From contig PHCE01000017.1 in assembly GCA_002840765.1 (NCBI GenBank), forward strand, positions 22,294 through 86,293: DNA of 64,000 nt. Reading direction: 5' to 3'. The position numbers were made by a program, and so were the translations under genes. The DNA comes from Betaproteobacteria bacterium HGW-Betaproteobacteria-7 (GTDB lineage: Bacteria > Pseudomonadota > Gammaproteobacteria > Burkholderiales > Rhodocyclaceae). The notes under the pieces are model-generated. The model saw only the letters and a list, made by a program, of their open reading frames with translations. It was not told the DNA's origin and searched no databases. Of the stretch, positions 10,250-21,246 are shown piece by piece. Numbering within the stretch: the stretch's first letter is position 1; each line of letters begins with the position of its first letter.

Positions 10250-10255
10250 ATAATC
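10250..10255 (+). promoter_or_regulatory. Probable -10 element for fabI
   Basis: A perfect TATAAT hexamer lies 31 bases upstream of the fabI start and just after the ETF-QO stop codon. A convincing -35 hexamer is not obvious, so fabI may be partly transcribed from the upstream gene. An AGGGAGA ribosome-binding site follows at about 10272-10279. Confidence 0.45.
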
Positions 10256-10286
10256 CGCCGGCTAAACCCCTTAGGGAGAACAACAC

Positions 10287-11084
10287 ATGGGCTTTCTTGC
10301 CGACAAGAAGATTCTGATTACCGGACTGCTGTCCAAACACTCCATTGCCTATGGCATAGCCAAGGCCTGCCATCGCGAAGGTGCTCAACTGGCCTTCAGC
10401 TACCAGAACGAGCGCTTCATCGATCGCATCAACAAGTTTTCTGCCGAATTCGACAGCAACCTGGTGTTCCCGCTGGATGTCGGCAGCGACGAACAGATCA
10501 CCGACCTGTTCGTTGAACTGGGCAAGCACTGGGACGGCCTCGACGGCCTGGTCCACTCCATCGCCTACGCGCCGACCGAATCGATTGAAGGCGACTTCCT
10601 CGAAGGCATGTCGCGCGAATCTTTCCGCATCGCCCACGAGATCTCCTCGTACAGCTACCCGGCGCTGGTCAAGGCCGCCCGGCCGATGATGCAGGGCCGC
10701 AAGAGCGCCGCCCTCGCCCTCTCCTACCTGGGCGCTGAGCGCACCATGCCGAACTACAACACCATGGGTCTGGCCAAGGCCAGCCTGGAAGCCGCCACGC
10801 GCTACCTGGCCTTCTGCCTCGGCCCCGAAGGCATCCGCGCCAACGCCATTTCCGCTGGTCCGATCAAGACCCTGGCGGCATCCGGCATTGGCAACTTCGG
10901 CAAGCTGCTCTCCTACAACTCGCACCATGCGCCGCTGCGCCGCAACGTCACCATCGAGGAGGTCGGCAACGCCGCCGCCTTCATGCTGTCCGACCTGGCC
11001 AGCGGCATCACCGGCGAAATCCTCTATGTCGATGGCGGCATGAACACCACTGCCCTCGGCAACGCCGAGCCGCTGCCGGCCTGA
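10287..11084 (+). CDS. fabI: Enoyl-[acyl-carrier-protein] reductase (NADH)
   Basis: Cytosolic short-chain dehydrogenase/reductase (265 aa) that performs the last reduction of each fatty-acid elongation cycle. The N-terminal nucleotide-binding segment reads [20 protein letters not shown], typical of FabI. The catalytic Tyr-x6-Lys is seen in [11 protein letters not shown], after [11 protein letters not shown]-terminal [15 protein letters not shown] closes the SDR fold. A good Shine-Dalgarno precedes ATG 10287, and an intrinsic terminator follows directly. Length is normal for FabI. The enzyme class is the target of triclosan-type inhibitors. Confidence 0.97.
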   Translation: MGFLADKKILITGLLSKHSIAYGIAKACHREGAQLAFSYQNERFIDRINKFSAEFDSNLVFPLDVGSDEQITDLFVELGKHWDGLDGLVHSIAYAPTESIEGDFLEGMSRESFRIAHEISSYSYPALVKAARPMMQGRKSAALALSYLGAERTMPNYNTMGLAKASLEAATRYLAFCLGPEGIRANAISAGPIKTLAASGIGNFGKLLSYNSHHAPLRRNVTIEEVGNAAAFMLSDLASGITGEILYVDGGMNTTALGNAEPLPA

Positions 11085-11101
11085 CCTCATACGGCAAGCA
11101 A

Positions 11102-11137
11102 AACGCCGACACGGCATATGCCGGTCGGCGTTTTTTT
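11102..11137 (+). terminator. Intrinsic terminator after fabI
   Basis: AACGCCGAC (11102-11110) pairs with GTCGGCGTT (11124-11132), with an inner CGGCATATGCCG palindrome in the loop, followed by a run of seven T. It also separates fabI from the convergent ppiD gene. Confidence 0.85.
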
Positions 11138-11183
11138 CGGCCTGCTCGGAACCGGAGCCGTCAGTGACGGCCCCGGCCAATGA

Positions 11184-13064
11184 TCACTTGTTCTCCAGCG
11201 CGGCCTGATTGATTTCCACTTTGTAGCGGTTACGCAGGGCAGCCAAGTAGAGGCGCAGTTCTTCCTGCGCCGAGAAGTTGTCCAGTTGCCCCTGCAATGC
11301 CTTGCGGCTTGCCTCGTCGAGTGCCGCTCCGGCATCAACACGGTTCAGGCGGAACAGCGCATACCCGGCACCCGGCAACTCGACACCGGCATAGCTGGGC
11401 AGTTTCCCGGCATCCATGCGGAAGACGACCGGCACAGCCGGCGGCGGCAGCAGACGGGAATCGAGACGCGAAACCAGTTTGCCGGCGCTCCAGGACTGAC
11501 CATCTTCGCCATTCTTCAGCGCGGCAAGACGAGCTTCGCCTGCCTGACGGGCCATCGCCTGCGCTTCCTGGCGCCGCAGCAGGGTTTCAATGCTGGCCTT
11601 GAGCCCGACAAATTCCTGCAGGGCCGCCGGGCGATAATCGACGACCCGTGCGGCAACCAGCGTGTTCGTGGCAATTTCCACTGCTTCCGTATTGCGCCGG
11701 TTCTTGGTCGAATCCTCACTAAACAGCGAGGCCAGAAGCTTCTCGTTGGCCAGCGGGCCGTTGGCCGCATTGGGCTGGCGTTCCAGCCAGCCGGAGCGGT
11801 TAATCTTGAGCTTGAAGGTCTCGGCGACGGGCGCCAGGCTATCGGCCTGTTCATAGACGGTGTTGCTGAAAGCCTCAGCGGCTTCGGCAAATTTGCGCGA
11901 GGCGGCGGTCTTTTTCAGATCGGCCTCAATCTGGCTGCGCACTTCGGCCAGCTGCTTCAGCTTGGCCGCACGGATGCCGGACACCTTGATGATATGGAAA
12001 CCGAAATCGGATTCGATGACGCCGGAAACTTCGCCCTCAGCAAGCGTGAAAGCCGAGTCCTCGAAGGGCTTGACCATCATGCCGCGCGCGAAGTAACCGA
12101 GATCGCCGCCCTTGCTGGCCGAACCCGGGTCATCGGAATTTTTGCCGGCGAGTTCGGCAAAGCTGCCCGGATTCTTGCGGATCTCCGCCAGCAACTCCTC
12201 GGCCTTCAGGCGCGCCTTGTCGGCACCGAGTTTTTCCGATGCCACCAGGATGTGGCTGGCGCGGCGCTCCTCGGGCTGCTCGAACTGATTGCGATGGCCC
12301 TCATACCAGGCCTGAATCTCGGCATCGCTGACGCTCAGTTGATCGCTGATGGCATCCATGGACAGCACGACGTATTCGGCCACAGCCTGTTCCGGCATCT
12401 GGAACTGCTTGCTGTTTTCATCGTAATACTTGCGCGCTGCGTCGTCGGCCAGCTTGACCTTGTCGAGATGGCTTTCGAGACTGATGAGCACTTCCGAGAC
12501 GTCGCGTTTTTCCGTTTGCAGCGCCAGGATGCGGGCGACCGAGGCGTTGGCGTTGATGGTGGAGCGGGCGACCGAACCGGCCAGTTGCTGCAACGTCAGG
12601 TCCTGGCGCAGTTGAGCTTCGAAACCGGCCGGCGTCATGCCCTGGGCGCGCAGGGCAGCCTCGTAGCGTTCGTTGGAAAAACTGCCGTCGACATTGAAGG
12701 CCTGGATGCCGAGGATGGTCTGGCGGATCGCCTCGTCGCTGACGAACATCCGGTTCTTGGTCGCTTCCAGCATCAACAGACGCTGGTTGATCAGATCGTC
12801 GAGGATGGCCTTGCGCGCTTCCGGTGCCTCGAGCATCTTCGCGTTGTACTGCTCGCCGAGCTGGGTCCGCAGGCGCTCCTGCTGTTCACGCAGGGCTTCC
12901 TGATATTGCTGCTGGCTGATCGTCAGATCACCGATTTTTGCCACGTCGCCAGCCGAACCCGGGTCACGGACATAGGATTCGAGGCCGAAAAAAGCGAAGG
13001 TGATGGCGATCAGACCAAGAATCGCCTGGGTGATGATCTTGTTATTGCGGATTGCGTCGAACAT
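11184..13064 (-). CDS. ppiD: Periplasmic folding chaperone PpiD-like (SurA_N/parvulin)
   Basis: Inner-membrane-anchored periplasmic chaperone (626 aa; E. coli PpiD has 623) that helps exported proteins fold near the Sec translocon. An N-terminal anchor (about residues 10-32, [20 protein letters not shown]) precedes a SurA-like N domain beginning [21 protein letters not shown]. One parvulin domain spans about residues 265-360, with [24 protein letters not shown] and [10 protein letters not shown]. The C-terminal domain is variable and helical. Upstream lies about 90 bases with no gene, then a convergently transcribed regulator. PpiD parvulin domains are often catalytically weak, so isomerase activity is not assured. 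Confidence 0.92.
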   Translation of the reverse strand: MFDAIRNNKIITQAILGLIAITFAFFGLESYVRDPGSAGDVAKIGDLTISQQQYQEALREQQERLRTQLGEQYNAKMLEAPEARKAILDDLINQRLLMLEATKNRMFVSDEAIRQTILGIQAFNVDGSFSNERYEAALRAQGMTPAGFEAQLRQDLTLQQLAGSVARSTINANASVARILALQTEKRDVSEVLISLESHLDKVKLADDAARKYYDENSKQFQMPEQAVAEYVVLSMDAISDQLSVSDAEIQAWYEGHRNQFEQPEERRASHILVASEKLGADKARLKAEELLAEIRKNPGSFAELAGKNSDDPGSASKGGDLGYFARGMMVKPFEDSAFTLAEGEVSGVIESDFGFHIIKVSGIRAAKLKQLAEVRSQIEADLKKTAASRKFAEAAEAFSNTVYEQADSLAPVAETFKLKINRSGWLERQPNAANGPLANEKLLASLFSEDSTKNRRNTEAVEIATNTLVAARVVDYRPAALQEFVGLKASIETLLRRQEAQAMARQAGEARLAALKNGEDGQSWSAGKLVSRLDSRLLPPPAVPVVFRMDAGKLPSYAGVELPGAGYALFRLNRVDAGAALDEASRKALQGQLDNFSAQEELRLYLAALRNRYKVEINQAALENK

Positions 13065-13156
13065 GACGAGAAAATCCTTCGAAATCGTTCAGGACGGCAG
13101 GGCGCGGCCTGCCAAAAGTTGGCAATGATACCGTAGTTTGCCGGCCCTTCCCCGTC

Positions 13157-14575
13157 TCAGGCGGCGTCGATGATCCTTCCCAGACGGCGCACGGCGTCAT
13201 CGATCTCCGGTGTATGCGGATTCCCGCAATTGAGGCGCAGACAGTTGCGATACATGCCGCTGGCCGAGAAAAGTTCGCCCGGCACATAAGCGAGGTTCTC
13301 GGCGATCGCCCGCTCATAGATTTGCGAGGTGTCGACATGCTCGGGCAATTCGACCCACAGGACATAACCGCCTTGCGGCTGCGAAATGCGGGTTGCCGCC
13401 GGAAAATGCCGGCTGACCGATGCTTGCATGGCAGCGACCTGCTGCTCGTAGATCCGGCGCAACCCGCGCAAGTGACGCTCGAAGGCGGTCGAGGCGAGGT
13501 ATTCGGCGAGGACGTTTTGGGTGATCGGATTGGTTCCGCCACTGGAGACGGTTTTCTGCAGCGCGATCGCCGGACGGTAGCGCCCTGCCGCGACGAAGCC
13601 GATGCGCAACGACGGTGACAGGCTCTTGGAAAACGACGAGCACAGCATGACGTTGCCGGCGGTATCGAAAGCCTTGATCGGCCATGGTCGCTGCGAGCCG
13701 AAATGCAGATCGCCGTAGATGTCGTCTTCGATCAGTGCGATGCCGCGCGCCGCCGTCAGCACTGCCAGCTGGCGTTTCTTCTTGTCAGGCATGACGCTGC
13801 CGAGCGGATTGCTGGCGTTCGGCACCAGCAGACAGGCGGCGATGCCACCGTGACGGCTGGCCAGTTCCAGCGCTTCCACTGACAGGCCGTGGCGGGGGTC
13901 GGTCGGGATTTCCAGGGCGCGTAGCCCCAACGTTTCCAGCAATTGCAGCATCAGGTAGTAGCCCGGCGACTCGACGGCAACGGTATCGCCCGGCTTGGTC
14001 ACCGCCCGCAGACACAGGCCGAGGGCTTCGGTGCACGAATTGGTGATGACGATCTCGTCGCTGGCCAGCGGCCCACCCCAGGCCAAAGAACGGCGGACCA
14101 GCTGGCGAACCAGCGCCGGCTCATTCATGTTCACGTGACTGCCACCTTCAAGCAACTTCGGATACCGCCGGGCAACACCGGCGTACAGCCGCTGCAGTGC
14201 CGCCACCGGCAATAGCTGCGGCGCTGGCAGGGCCGCGGCCAGCGGTGCCACCAACGGCTTGCAACCGGCTTGCAGGACGCGTACCAGGCGCTCCGTGACA
14301 TCGACCGGCACCGCCGTTTCCGGTGTTGCCCGTGGACTGGGTTCCGCCCGTGCCGGTCCCGGGCGGCGCACGAAATAACCTGATTGCGGTCGGGCCTCGA
14401 CCAGCCCGCGACTCTCCAACTGGCGCAGCGCCTGCACCACCGTCGACACCGACAGCCGACGTTCCTGCGACAGGCGCCGCACCGATGGCAGGCGCTCGCC
14501 GTGGCGCAAGGCGCCGTCGGCCATCATGCCTTCCAACTCGGCGGCCAGCTTCTCGTAACGCAGCAATTCACTCAT
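13157..14575 (-). CDS. MocR/PdxR-type transcriptional regulator (GntR wHTH + aminotransferase-like domain)
   Basis: A 472-aa fusion of an N-terminal GntR winged helix (residues about 1-70, HGERLPSVRRLSQERRLSVS) to a fold-type I aminotransferase-like domain. The PLP-lysine region reads CSSFSKSLSPSLRIGFVA, so PLP is probably bound as in MocR regulators. It is divergently transcribed from the DUF2917 gene at 14724. The gap holds two direct copies of a TACAGTTGSCA box, the typical arrangement for a MocR regulator that controls itself and its neighbour. Effector unknown. Confidence 0.88.
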   Translation of the reverse strand: MSELLRYEKLAAELEGMMADGALRHGERLPSVRRLSQERRLSVSTVVQALRQLESRGLVEARPQSGYFVRRPGPARAEPSPRATPETAVPVDVTERLVRVLQAGCKPLVAPLAAALPAPQLLPVAALQRLYAGVARRYPKLLEGGSHVNMNEPALVRQLVRRSLAWGGPLASDEIVITNSCTEALGLCLRAVTKPGDTVAVESPGYYLMLQLLETLGLRALEIPTDPRHGLSVEALELASRHGGIAACLLVPNASNPLGSVMPDKKKRQLAVLTAARGIALIEDDIYGDLHFGSQRPWPIKAFDTAGNVMLCSSFSKSLSPSLRIGFVAAGRYRPAIALQKTVSSGGTNPITQNVLAEYLASTAFERHLRGLRRIYEQQVAAMQASVSRHFPAATRISQPQGGYVLWVELPEHVDTSQIYERAIAENLAYVPGELFSASGMYRNCLRLNCGNPHTPEIDDAVRRLGRIIDAA

Positions 14576-14587
14576 CGGGAGTCACCA

Positions 14588-14670
14588 ATACAGTTGGCAT
14601 GTTTTACGGCCAGTACAGTTGCCAAATATAACGACTGTGCTGGTCACAATTTCATTTCATTGGCACTGTA
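14588..14670. promoter_or_regulatory. Direct-repeat boxes for the MocR-type regulator
   Basis: ATACAGTTGGCA at 14588-14599 and GTACAGTTGCCA at 14613-14624 are direct repeats 25 bases apart. A related inverted box TGGCACTGTA lies at 14661-14670. They sit in the 148-base gap between the MocR start (14575) and the DUF2917 gene (14724). Direct repeats of this spacing are known MocR operators; binding here is inferred. Confidence 0.55.
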
Positions 14671-14723
14671 TCACTGGCCGAGCGGAATCTACACTGCCTG
14701 CCATAGTCCAGCCGGAGAACGCC

Positions 14724-15032
14724 ATGAAAATCGACCTGGGTTCCGGTGAGCTTTGCCTCGCCGACAACCGCCCGCTATCGCTGCGCGACGCACGCGGTCT
14801 GCGCATCGTCTGCATGGCGGGCACCATCTGGCTGACCGTCGAGGGCGAGGCCGGCGATGTCTTCCTCCGCCCCGGCCAAAGCCATTGCATTGTCAGTAAT
14901 GGACTGGCACTGATCGAGAGCATCGGTAGCGGACGGATTCGCCTGGAGCGGCCACAGCGCCTCGCCGGCCTGCGCCAGCACCTGGCCCGGCTGGCCGGCG
15001 CCTGGCATCCGATCAGGCTCGGCCTCTCCTGA
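14724..15032 (+). CDS. DUF2917 domain protein
   Basis: A 102-aa cytoplasmic protein beginning MKIDLGSGELCLADNRPLSL and containing GTIWLTVEGEAGDVFLRPGQ, a small cupin-like beta-rich core that matches DUF2917 from memory. ATG 14724 is preferred to upstream codons because it keeps the operator region free and fits the domain start. The C-terminal 40 residues are Arg/Leu-rich. It is divergent from the MocR regulator and probably its main target. Biochemical function unknown. Confidence 0.75.
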   Translation: MKIDLGSGELCLADNRPLSLRDARGLRIVCMAGTIWLTVEGEAGDVFLRPGQSHCIVSNGLALIESIGSGRIRLERPQRLAGLRQHLARLAGAWHPIRLGLS

Positions 15033-15173
15033 AAGCGTTGCCGACGACGGATTTCGCCGGCGGGTAGCGATTTCCCCACTGACCCGCAGCGGCGCTCTGC
15101 GGCATAATTCGGGCTTCGGCTGACGACGGCAGATGTTTTGCCCGCAGCACTCAACCCGACGGAGATTCCGCCC

Positions 15174-15503
15174 ATGACGCACATCGATATCGACGGCGCC
15201 ATTCGCTCACACAATTACTGGCGTCGCCAGTTCATCAACGCCTTCGCCGGCGGCGACTACGCCGACATGCCTTTATCCGAGCATCGCGGCTGCACTCTCG
15301 CCGCAGCATTGCACAACGCCACGGGCGCCGCCGATGTCCGGCAACTGGTCGCCATCCACGACCGTTTTCACTGGCTGGCCAACGAGATCGTCGATCTCAG
15401 CAACAACGGTCTGGGCAATGCCGCCGACCTGCTGCTGCCGGAACTCAACGAAGCCTCGCACCAACTGGTCGTCCAGCTCGACAAGCTGCGCGAATATCGC
15501 TAA
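15174..15503 (+). CDS. Stand-alone CZB-like (chemoreceptor zinc-binding) protein
   Basis: A 109-aa helical protein. His13 (SHNYW), Cys40 (HRGCTLAAAL), His62 and His66 (AIHDRFHWLA) follow the 3-His/1-Cys zinc pattern of CZB domains normally found at the end of chemoreceptors or diguanylate cyclases. Here the domain is alone, with no transmembrane or signalling partner in frame. GGAGA at 15161-15165 supports ATG 15174. Assignment is by visual motif match and the function (zinc sensing or buffering) is inference; the fold could also be a divergent hemerythrin-like bundle. Confidence 0.6.
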   Translation: MTHIDIDGAIRSHNYWRRQFINAFAGGDYADMPLSEHRGCTLAAALHNATGAADVRQLVAIHDRFHWLANEIVDLSNNGLGNAADLLLPELNEASHQLVVQLDKLREYR

Positions 15504-15536
15504 AGCTGAGCTTTCCGGCGCCCGACGCCAGGCGTA

Positions 15537-15566
15537 AAAAAAGGAACTCCGCGGAGTTCCTTTTTT
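15537..15566. terminator. Bidirectional intrinsic terminator
   Basis: A perfect palindrome of A6, GGAACTCC, GC, GGAGTTCC and T6 lies between the convergent CZB-like gene and purL, and should stop transcription from both sides. Confidence 0.92.
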
Positions 15567-15581
15567 GTTGGTCGGTGCGGC

Positions 15582-18500
15582 TTAGCCGACCCAGCGCCGG
15601 GCGTTGCGGAACATCCGCATCCACGGCGAATCCTCGCCCCAGTTCTCCGGGTGCCAGGACATCTGCACGGTACGGAAGACGCGCTCCGGGTGCGGCATCA
15701 TGATGGTGAAGCGGCCGTCGGCCGTGGTCACGGCGGTCAGGCCGCCCGGCGAACCGTTCGGGTTGTACGGATAGGCTTCGGTCGGCTCGCCCTTGTTGTC
15801 GACGTAGCGCACGGCCGACAGCACCTTGCTCTGGTCGTCGGTATTATCGAAAACCGCCCTGCCCTCGCCGTGCGAAACGACGATGGGCACCTGCGAGCCT
15901 TCCATGCCGGCAAAGAAGATCGACGGCGAATCGAGGATCTCGGTCATCACGAAGCGCGCTTCGAACTGCTCGACCTTGTTGCGGCGGAAAGCCGGCCAGT
16001 GTTCGGCGCCGGGAATGATGGCCTTCAGCGCGCTCATCATCTGGCAACCGTTGCAGACGCCCAGCGCGAAGGTATCCGGACGATTGAAGAAAGCGGCGAA
16101 CTCGTCGCGGCAGACTTCGTGCATCAGGATGGTCTTGGCCCAGCCCTGGCCGGCGCCGAGCACGTCGCCGTAGGAGAAGCCACCGCAGGCGACCAGACCC
16201 TTGAAATCCCTGAGGCTGACCCGGCCGCTCAGAATGTCGCTCATATGCACGTCGACCGACGCGAAACCGGCTCGGTCGAAGGCGGCGGCCATTTCGTAAT
16301 GGCTGTTGACGCCCTGCTCGCGCAGGATGGCGACGCGCGGGCGGCCGCTCAAATCCTGGTAGACCTTGGTGAAATCGTCCTGCGGATCGAAGGTGACCTT
16401 GGGCGTCAGGCCGGGGTCGCTGGTGTCGAGAATGCGGTCGAATTCCTGCTGGGCACAGCTCGGGTTGTCGCGCAGCGTCTGCATCTGGTAGCTGGTTTCC
16501 GACCAGGCGCGCTGCAGGTCGACGCGCTTCTCGCGCAGCACGCGCTTGGCGTTGCGGGTGACGCGGATCTCGTCCCATTCGTTCAAAGTGCCGACGAAGT
16601 GGTACGGCACGCGCAGGGCGCGCAGCACCGGCGTGACCTTTTCCCGATCGGCACGGCGGATCTGGATCAAGGCGCCGAGTTCCTCGTTGAACAGCACGCG
16701 GACGATGTTCTCGAAATCACGGCCGGCCAGCAGGTCCGGACGCTTTTCCGAACCATCGACATCGCCAGCCCCGGCGTCGTAGCAGATGCCGTCGAGATCG
16801 AGTGACACACCGCAACGGCTGGCAAAGGCCATTTCGCAGGCGGCGACGAACAGGCCACCATCGGAACGGTCGTGGTAGGCGAGCAGCAGGCCGTCGCGAT
16901 TGAGTTTCTGCACAGCGTCGAACAGGCCCTTCAGCTTGGCCGGATCGTCGACATCCGGCGCATCGTTGCCGGTGGCGTTGTACACCTGGGCCAGAGCGGA
17001 GCCGCCGAGGCGGTTCTGGCCCAAGTCGAGCAGCAGCAGTTCGGTTTCGCCCTGGTCGACAGCGAGCAACGGGGTTTTCGTCTTACGCACGTCGTCGACC
17101 GCAGCAAACGAGGTGACGACCAAGGAGAGCGGCGACACGACCTGCCTCTTGACGCCGCCATCTTCCCAGGCGGTACGCATCGACAGCGAATCCTTGCCGA
17201 CCGGGATCGAGACGCCGATGGCCTTGCACAGCTCGGAAACGGCTTCGACGGTGTCGAACAGGCGGGCATCCTCGCCCGGTACGCCGCAAGGCGCCATCCA
17301 GTTGGCCGACAGCTTGACCTTGCCCAGTTCGCCGACATCGGCGGCAGCCAGGTTGGTCAGCGCTTCGCCGATGGCCATGCGGCCGGAAGCCGGCGCATCG
17401 AACACGGCCAGCGGCGTGCGCTCGCCCATGGCGAAGGCTTCGCCGAGGTAACCCTGGTAGCCCATCGTGGTGACGGCGACGTCAGCCACCGGCACCTGCC
17501 ACGGGCCGACCATCTGGTCGCGGGCGGTCATGCCGCCAACGGAACGATCGCCGATGGAGATCAAGAAGGTCTTGTCGGCGATGGTCGGCAGACGCATCAG
17601 CCGATAGGCGGCATCCTTGAGTTCGATGGCCGTGGCGTCAAAGGAAACGAAGGTTTCCGGCTCATGCTTGACGTCGCGCGTCATGCGCGGCGGCTTGCCG
17701 AGCAGCGCTTCCATTTCCATGTCGACCGGATTGACGCCGAAATGGGCGTCGGTCACCGTCAGATGACCGTCACCGGTGGCTTCGCCGACGACCGCGAACG
17801 GGCAGCGCTCGCGCTCGCACATGGCCTGGAATTCGCCAATGCGGTTCGGCGGAATGGCCAGTACGTAGCGTTCCTGCGATTCGTTGGACCAGATTTCGGC
17901 CGGCGACATGCCCGGTTCGAGGATCGGCACCTTGCGCAGATCGAACTTGGCGCCGACGCCACCCGAGTGAGCCAGTTCCGGCAGGGCGTTGGAGACACCA
18001 CCGGCACCGACGTCGTGCACCGACAGGATCGGATTGTTCTTGCCCATCTGCCAGCAGCGATCAATCACCTCCTGGGCGCGCCGCTGAATTTCCGGGTTGC
18101 CGCGCTGCACCGAGGCGAAGTCGAGGTCTTCGGCATTGACACCAGCCGTCATCGACGAGGCTGCACCGCCACCGAGGCCGATCAGCATGCCCGGGCCGCC
18201 CAGTTGCACGAACAGCGTGCCGACCGGGAAGGTTTCGTCCTTGAACGACTGCTCGGCCTGGATGCTGCCCAGGCCGCCGGCGATCATGATCGGCTTGTGG
18301 TAGCCACGAACGACGCCAGCGACATCCTGCTCATAGGTACGGAAATAGCCGGTCAGGTTCGGCCGGCCGAATTCGTTGTTGAAGGCGGCAGCGCCGATTG
18401 GCCCTTCAATCATGATGTCGAGCGCCGAGGCGATGCGCGACGGGCGGCCGTAGGCGTGTTCCCACGGCTGCGGCGCATCCGGCAGATTCAGGTTGGAGAC

Positions 18501-19514
18501 CGAGAAGCCGCAAAGGCCGGCCTTCGGCTTGGAGCCCTTGCCGGTGGCGCCCTCGTCACGGATTTCGCCGCCGGAGCCGGTGGAGGCGCCGGGGAACGGC
18601 GAAATGGCGGTCGGGTGATTGTGCGTCTCGACCTTGGTCAGGATGTGGGTCAGCTCTTCCTTGTAGGAGTAGCCGCGGTCAGCATCCGGGTAGAAACGCT
18701 GGATCGTCGCGCCTTCGATGATCGAGGCGTTGTCAGCATAGGCCATCACCGTGCCCTGCGGGGCGGCGGCGTGCGTCTCGCGGATCATGCCGAACAGTGT
18801 CTTGTCCTTGGCCTGGCCGTCGATCACCCAGGAGGCGTTGAAGATCTTGTGGCGGCAATGTTCGGAGTTGGCCTGGGCAAACATCATCAGCTCGACGTCG
18901 GTCGGATTGCGGCCGGCGGTGGTGAAGATGTTCAGCAGGTAATCGATTTCGTCATCGGACAGCGCCAGGCCCAGCGAAGCGTTCGCCTCGACCAGCGCGG
19001 CTTTGCCGCCGGCCAGCACGTCGACGGTATTCAGCGGCTTCGGCTCGAAATGGCGGAAAAGTTCGCCGGCGGCGGCAAAACCCGGCAGCACCGATTCGGT
19101 CATGCGGTCATGCAGCAGGCCGGCGACGGTCTTCTTCTCGTCGGCGGTCAGTGCCCGGTTGTTGCGCAGCTCGACGTGGAAAGCGACGACGCGCTCGATG
19201 CGCTCGATGGCCGGCTCCAGATCGCAGTTGAAGGCGATGTCGGTGGCCTTCGACGACCACGGCGAAATGGTGCCGATGCGCGGCGTGACCAGGAACAGCT
19301 CGCCCTGATCCGCCCCGGCGGCCTGCTCTTCCAGCAGTTGCGCCAGCTTCGCCCGCTCGTCGGCGGTCAGCGCGCGCTTTTGCGCAACGACGTGCCAGTA
19401 ATCGGCGCCGACCTGTTCGATGTCCGACACAGCCGCGACCAGGCGGGCTTGCAGGCGTTGCAGACGGAAGGCGGAAAAGGCGGCGTCGCCCTTGAGGCAA
19501 AGAATGTCGGCCAT
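15582..19514 (-). CDS. purL: Phosphoribosylformylglycinamidine synthase
   Basis: Large single-chain PurL (1,310 aa from the start at 19514) that converts FGAR, glutamine and ATP to FGAM in purine synthesis. The start giving [16 protein letters not shown] is preferred because it matches the family N-terminus; a frame-open extension of 38 codons is Ala/Pro-rich and lacks family resemblance. The synthetase halves contain [15 protein letters not shown] and [15 protein letters not shown]. The C-terminal class I glutaminase has the nucleophile in [13 protein letters not shown] and the His/Glu pair in [10 protein letters not shown]. No defects seen. It is isolated from other pur genes. Confidence 0.97.
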   Translation of the reverse strand: MADILCLKGDAAFSAFRLQRLQARLVAAVSDIEQVGADYWHVVAQKRALTADERAKLAQLLEEQAAGADQGELFLVTPRIGTISPWSSKATDIAFNCDLEPAIERIERVVAFHVELRNNRALTADEKKTVAGLLHDRMTESVLPGFAAAGELFRHFEPKPLNTVDVLAGGKAALVEANASLGLALSDDEIDYLLNIFTTAGRNPTDVELMMFAQANSEHCRHKIFNASWVIDGQAKDKTLFGMIRETHAAAPQGTVMAYADNASIIEGATIQRFYPDADRGYSYKEELTHILTKVETHNHPTAISPFPGASTGSGGEIRDEGATGKGSKPKAGLCGFSVSNLNLPDAPQPWEHAYGRPSRIASALDIMIEGPIGAAAFNNEFGRPNLTGYFRTYEQDVAGVVRGYHKPIMIAGGLGSIQAEQSFKDETFPVGTLFVQLGGPGMLIGLGGGAASSMTAGVNAEDLDFASVQRGNPEIQRRAQEVIDRCWQMGKNNPILSVHDVGAGGVSNALPELAHSGGVGAKFDLRKVPILEPGMSPAEIWSNESQERYVLAIPPNRIGEFQAMCERERCPFAVVGEATGDGHLTVTDAHFGVNPVDMEMEALLGKPPRMTRDVKHEPETFVSFDATAIELKDAAYRLMRLPTIADKTFLISIGDRSVGGMTARDQMVGPWQVPVADVAVTTMGYQGYLGEAFAMGERTPLAVFDAPASGRMAIGEALTNLAAADVGELGKVKLSANWMAPCGVPGEDARLFDTVEAVSELCKAIGVSIPVGKDSLSMRTAWEDGGVKRQVVSPLSLVVTSFAAVDDVRKTKTPLLAVDQGETELLLLDLGQNRLGGSALAQVYNATGNDAPDVDDPAKLKGLFDAVQKLNRDGLLLAYHDRSDGGLFVAACEMAFASRCGVSLDLDGICYDAGAGDVDGSEKRPDLLAGRDFENIVRVLFNEELGALIQIRRADREKVTPVLRALRVPYHFVGTLNEWDEIRVTRNAKRVLREKRVDLQRAWSETSYQMQTLRDNPSCAQQEFDRILDTSDPGLTPKVTFDPQDDFTKVYQDLSGRPRVAILREQGVNSHYEMAAAFDRAGFASVDVHMSDILSGRVSLRDFKGLVACGGFSYGDVLGAGQGWAKTILMHEVCRDEFAAFFNRPDTFALGVCNGCQMMSALKAIIPGAEHWPAFRRNKVEQFEARFVMTEILDSPSIFFAGMEGSQVPIVVSHGEGRAVFDNTDDQSKVLSAVRYVDNKGEPTEAYPYNPNGSPGGLTAVTTADGRFTIMMPHPERVFRTVQMSWHPENWGEDSPWMRMFRNARRWVG

Positions 19515-19648
19515 GGGGAGTGATTTCGGGTTAGGCGGAGAGGCCGGCATTATACCCGAGGCGGCTTTGTCAGCCGGGGTTTCAGCCCGTGCCCGGGCGC
19601 TCCCTGGCCATTCCGAAAAGCCGGCCACGCGGACAAAAGCCTGAGTCC

Positions 19649-20488
19649 ATGATGCCCGCCCCGCTTAAAATGGCACCGATGTCGATCGTTATCTCGCCGG
19701 CGCGGCGCTCCCTGCTTTGGGCGTTCGTGATTTCACTGGCCATCCACCTGCTGTTGCTGCTGGCCCCCCAGCATGCCCCACCCGCTCACCCGGCGGCCAG
19801 CGCGCGCCTGGAAGCGCGGTTCGCCCCGGTCAGCCCAGCGCCAGCCGAGAACAGTGAAGCAGCCGCCGCGCAGCCACCAGCCGCCGCCAGCAAAACACCG
19901 CGAACACGGCGCCTGACGGCCCAACGACCGACGCCAACGACCCAACCAACCTGGACCGTTGCCGAGAAGGCGGAAATGAATGATTTCCTGGATGAGTTGG
20001 CCAGGCAACCCGGGGCCGTCGCCAAGCCGACGCTGGCCCAACGTTCGCAAGTCATGGCGCGCGAACAAGGTCGGCAGATGGCGGCGCGCGACAAAGAAGG
20101 CGAGTCGCTGCTGGAGCTGCGCCCGAACGCTCAGCCGCCCGATCCTTTCAGCCTGGAGTTGTATCTGGATGGCCTGGTGCAACGCCTCAACCGTAGCTCA
20201 CTGCAGGTCGCCAATGATCGGCGTGGCCAGGGCGTGCGCCCGGCCGCCATCCATTTCCGGCTCAATCCCGATGGCTCGCTGAAATCCTTCGTCGTGCTCA
20301 ACGCGGGCGACCAGACCGACGAAATCGCCTACATCAAAGCGGTGGTCGAGCGATCAGTGCCGTTTTTGCCCTTTCCGCCGGACATCGACAAAGCGGCCCG
20401 CTCGCTCGGCATCACCATTTGCATCCGCCCCGCCAACCGCGACGGCTCAGCCGGCTTCTCGCGGATGAGCGGCGGCCGTTGTCACTGA
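19649..20488 (+). CDS. TonB-like energy-transducer family protein
   Basis: An about 279-aa protein with a short cytoplasmic start, one anchor near residues 20-36 ([17 protein letters not shown]), an Ala/Pro-rich linker and a C-terminal domain resembling TonB_C/TonB_2 ([34 protein letters not shown]). Such proteins span the periplasm to contact outer-membrane partners. ATG 19649 is tentative; ATG 19652 and 19679 are alternatives and no strong Shine-Dalgarno decides. No exbB or exbD lies alongside. It is divergent from purL and convergent with the YIP1 gene. Confidence 0.7.
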   Translation: MMPAPLKMAPMSIVISPARRSLLWAFVISLAIHLLLLLAPQHAPPAHPAASARLEARFAPVSPAPAENSEAAAAQPPAAASKTPRTRRLTAQRPTPTTQPTWTVAEKAEMNDFLDELARQPGAVAKPTLAQRSQVMAREQGRQMAARDKEGESLLELRPNAQPPDPFSLELYLDGLVQRLNRSSLQVANDRRGQGVRPAAIHFRLNPDGSLKSFVVLNAGDQTDEIAYIKAVVERSVPFLPFPPDIDKAARSLGITICIRPANRDGSAGFSRMSGGRCH

Positions 20489-20509
20489 AGCGTTCGCCCG
20501 GACCGGCGC

Positions 20510-21106
20510 TTACCAGCTACCGAGCAGCATGCTCAGAATCATCCCCGACACGAGCAGCAGGCCGATACCGGCGGCGATGCCGGCCATCGAGACCATGTTG
20601 GCGATGTAGCGAGCAGTCTTCTCGTCATCGACATGCAGCAGCGGCCTTACGCCATGGCGGATCAGCGCCAGCGCTGCCACCCAGGCGACGATGCCGACGG
20701 CGATCACGAAGCCCTGGTTCGGCACCAGCAGCGCCAGCGACGACAGCCATAGCGGCATCGGCGCAATGGCGGCCAGCGCATAGGCTCCGTCGTAACCCGG
20801 ATCGTGGTCACGGGCCTGGGCCATACGCTCGATCAGCATCGCCATGTAGGCCACCATCAACAACTGCATGCCGTAGAAAACGATGCCGATCACCAGCAAC
20901 TGCGTGATCGACAGGGCCGGCATCGACAGCGGAAAGATCACGCCTGGATGAACAAGCTCGGCATAGGCATACATGGCCGGCGGCAACAGCGACAGCGGCG
21001 CGACCAGACTGCGGAAGAACCAGCGCGCTGAATAATTGGACTTGTCGATCTCGTCCCAGCCGGTCTTCTCGGAAACCAGCATGCCCGGAATGTGATTCAT
21101 CATCAT
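20510..21106 (-). CDS. YIP1 family membrane protein
   Basis: A 198-aa integral membrane protein with about five hydrophobic segments (for example SITQLLVIGIVFYGMQLLM and GFVIAVGIVAWVAALALI), consistent with Yip1/DUF1282 proteins. The N-terminus reads MMMNHIPGMLVSEKTGWDEI, typical of bacterial YIP1 members. AGGAG lies about seven bases upstream of the start. Role unknown. It sits between two TonB-like genes on the other strand. Confidence 0.75.
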   Translation of the reverse strand: MMMNHIPGMLVSEKTGWDEIDKSNYSARWFFRSLVAPLSLLPPAMYAYAELVHPGVIFPLSMPALSITQLLVIGIVFYGMQLLMVAYMAMLIERMAQARDHDPGYDGAYALAAIAPMPLWLSSLALLVPNQGFVIAVGIVAWVAALALIRHGVRPLLHVDDEKTARYIANMVSMAGIAAGIGLLLVSGMILSMLLGSW

Positions 21107-21246
21107 GATTGATCTCCTCGCCCGCGAAAGGCGCGACGGAGCCGGAATTTGCCCCCGCCGCGGCGGGTCATGTGGCGTTAGACCCCGCTTGTCGGCGGGG
21201 TTCCAAGCATTGACTGCGGCCGCTTTGCCCGACCATACTCCCCGGC

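Noticed and set aside
11286..13136. 616-codon plus-strand open frame
   Set aside because: Antisense to ppiD; no domain.
16872..19523. 883-codon plus-strand open frame
   Set aside because: Lies fully antisense to purL, and its sequence is the low-complexity His/Gln/Arg-rich reading typical of the opposite strand of GC-rich genes.
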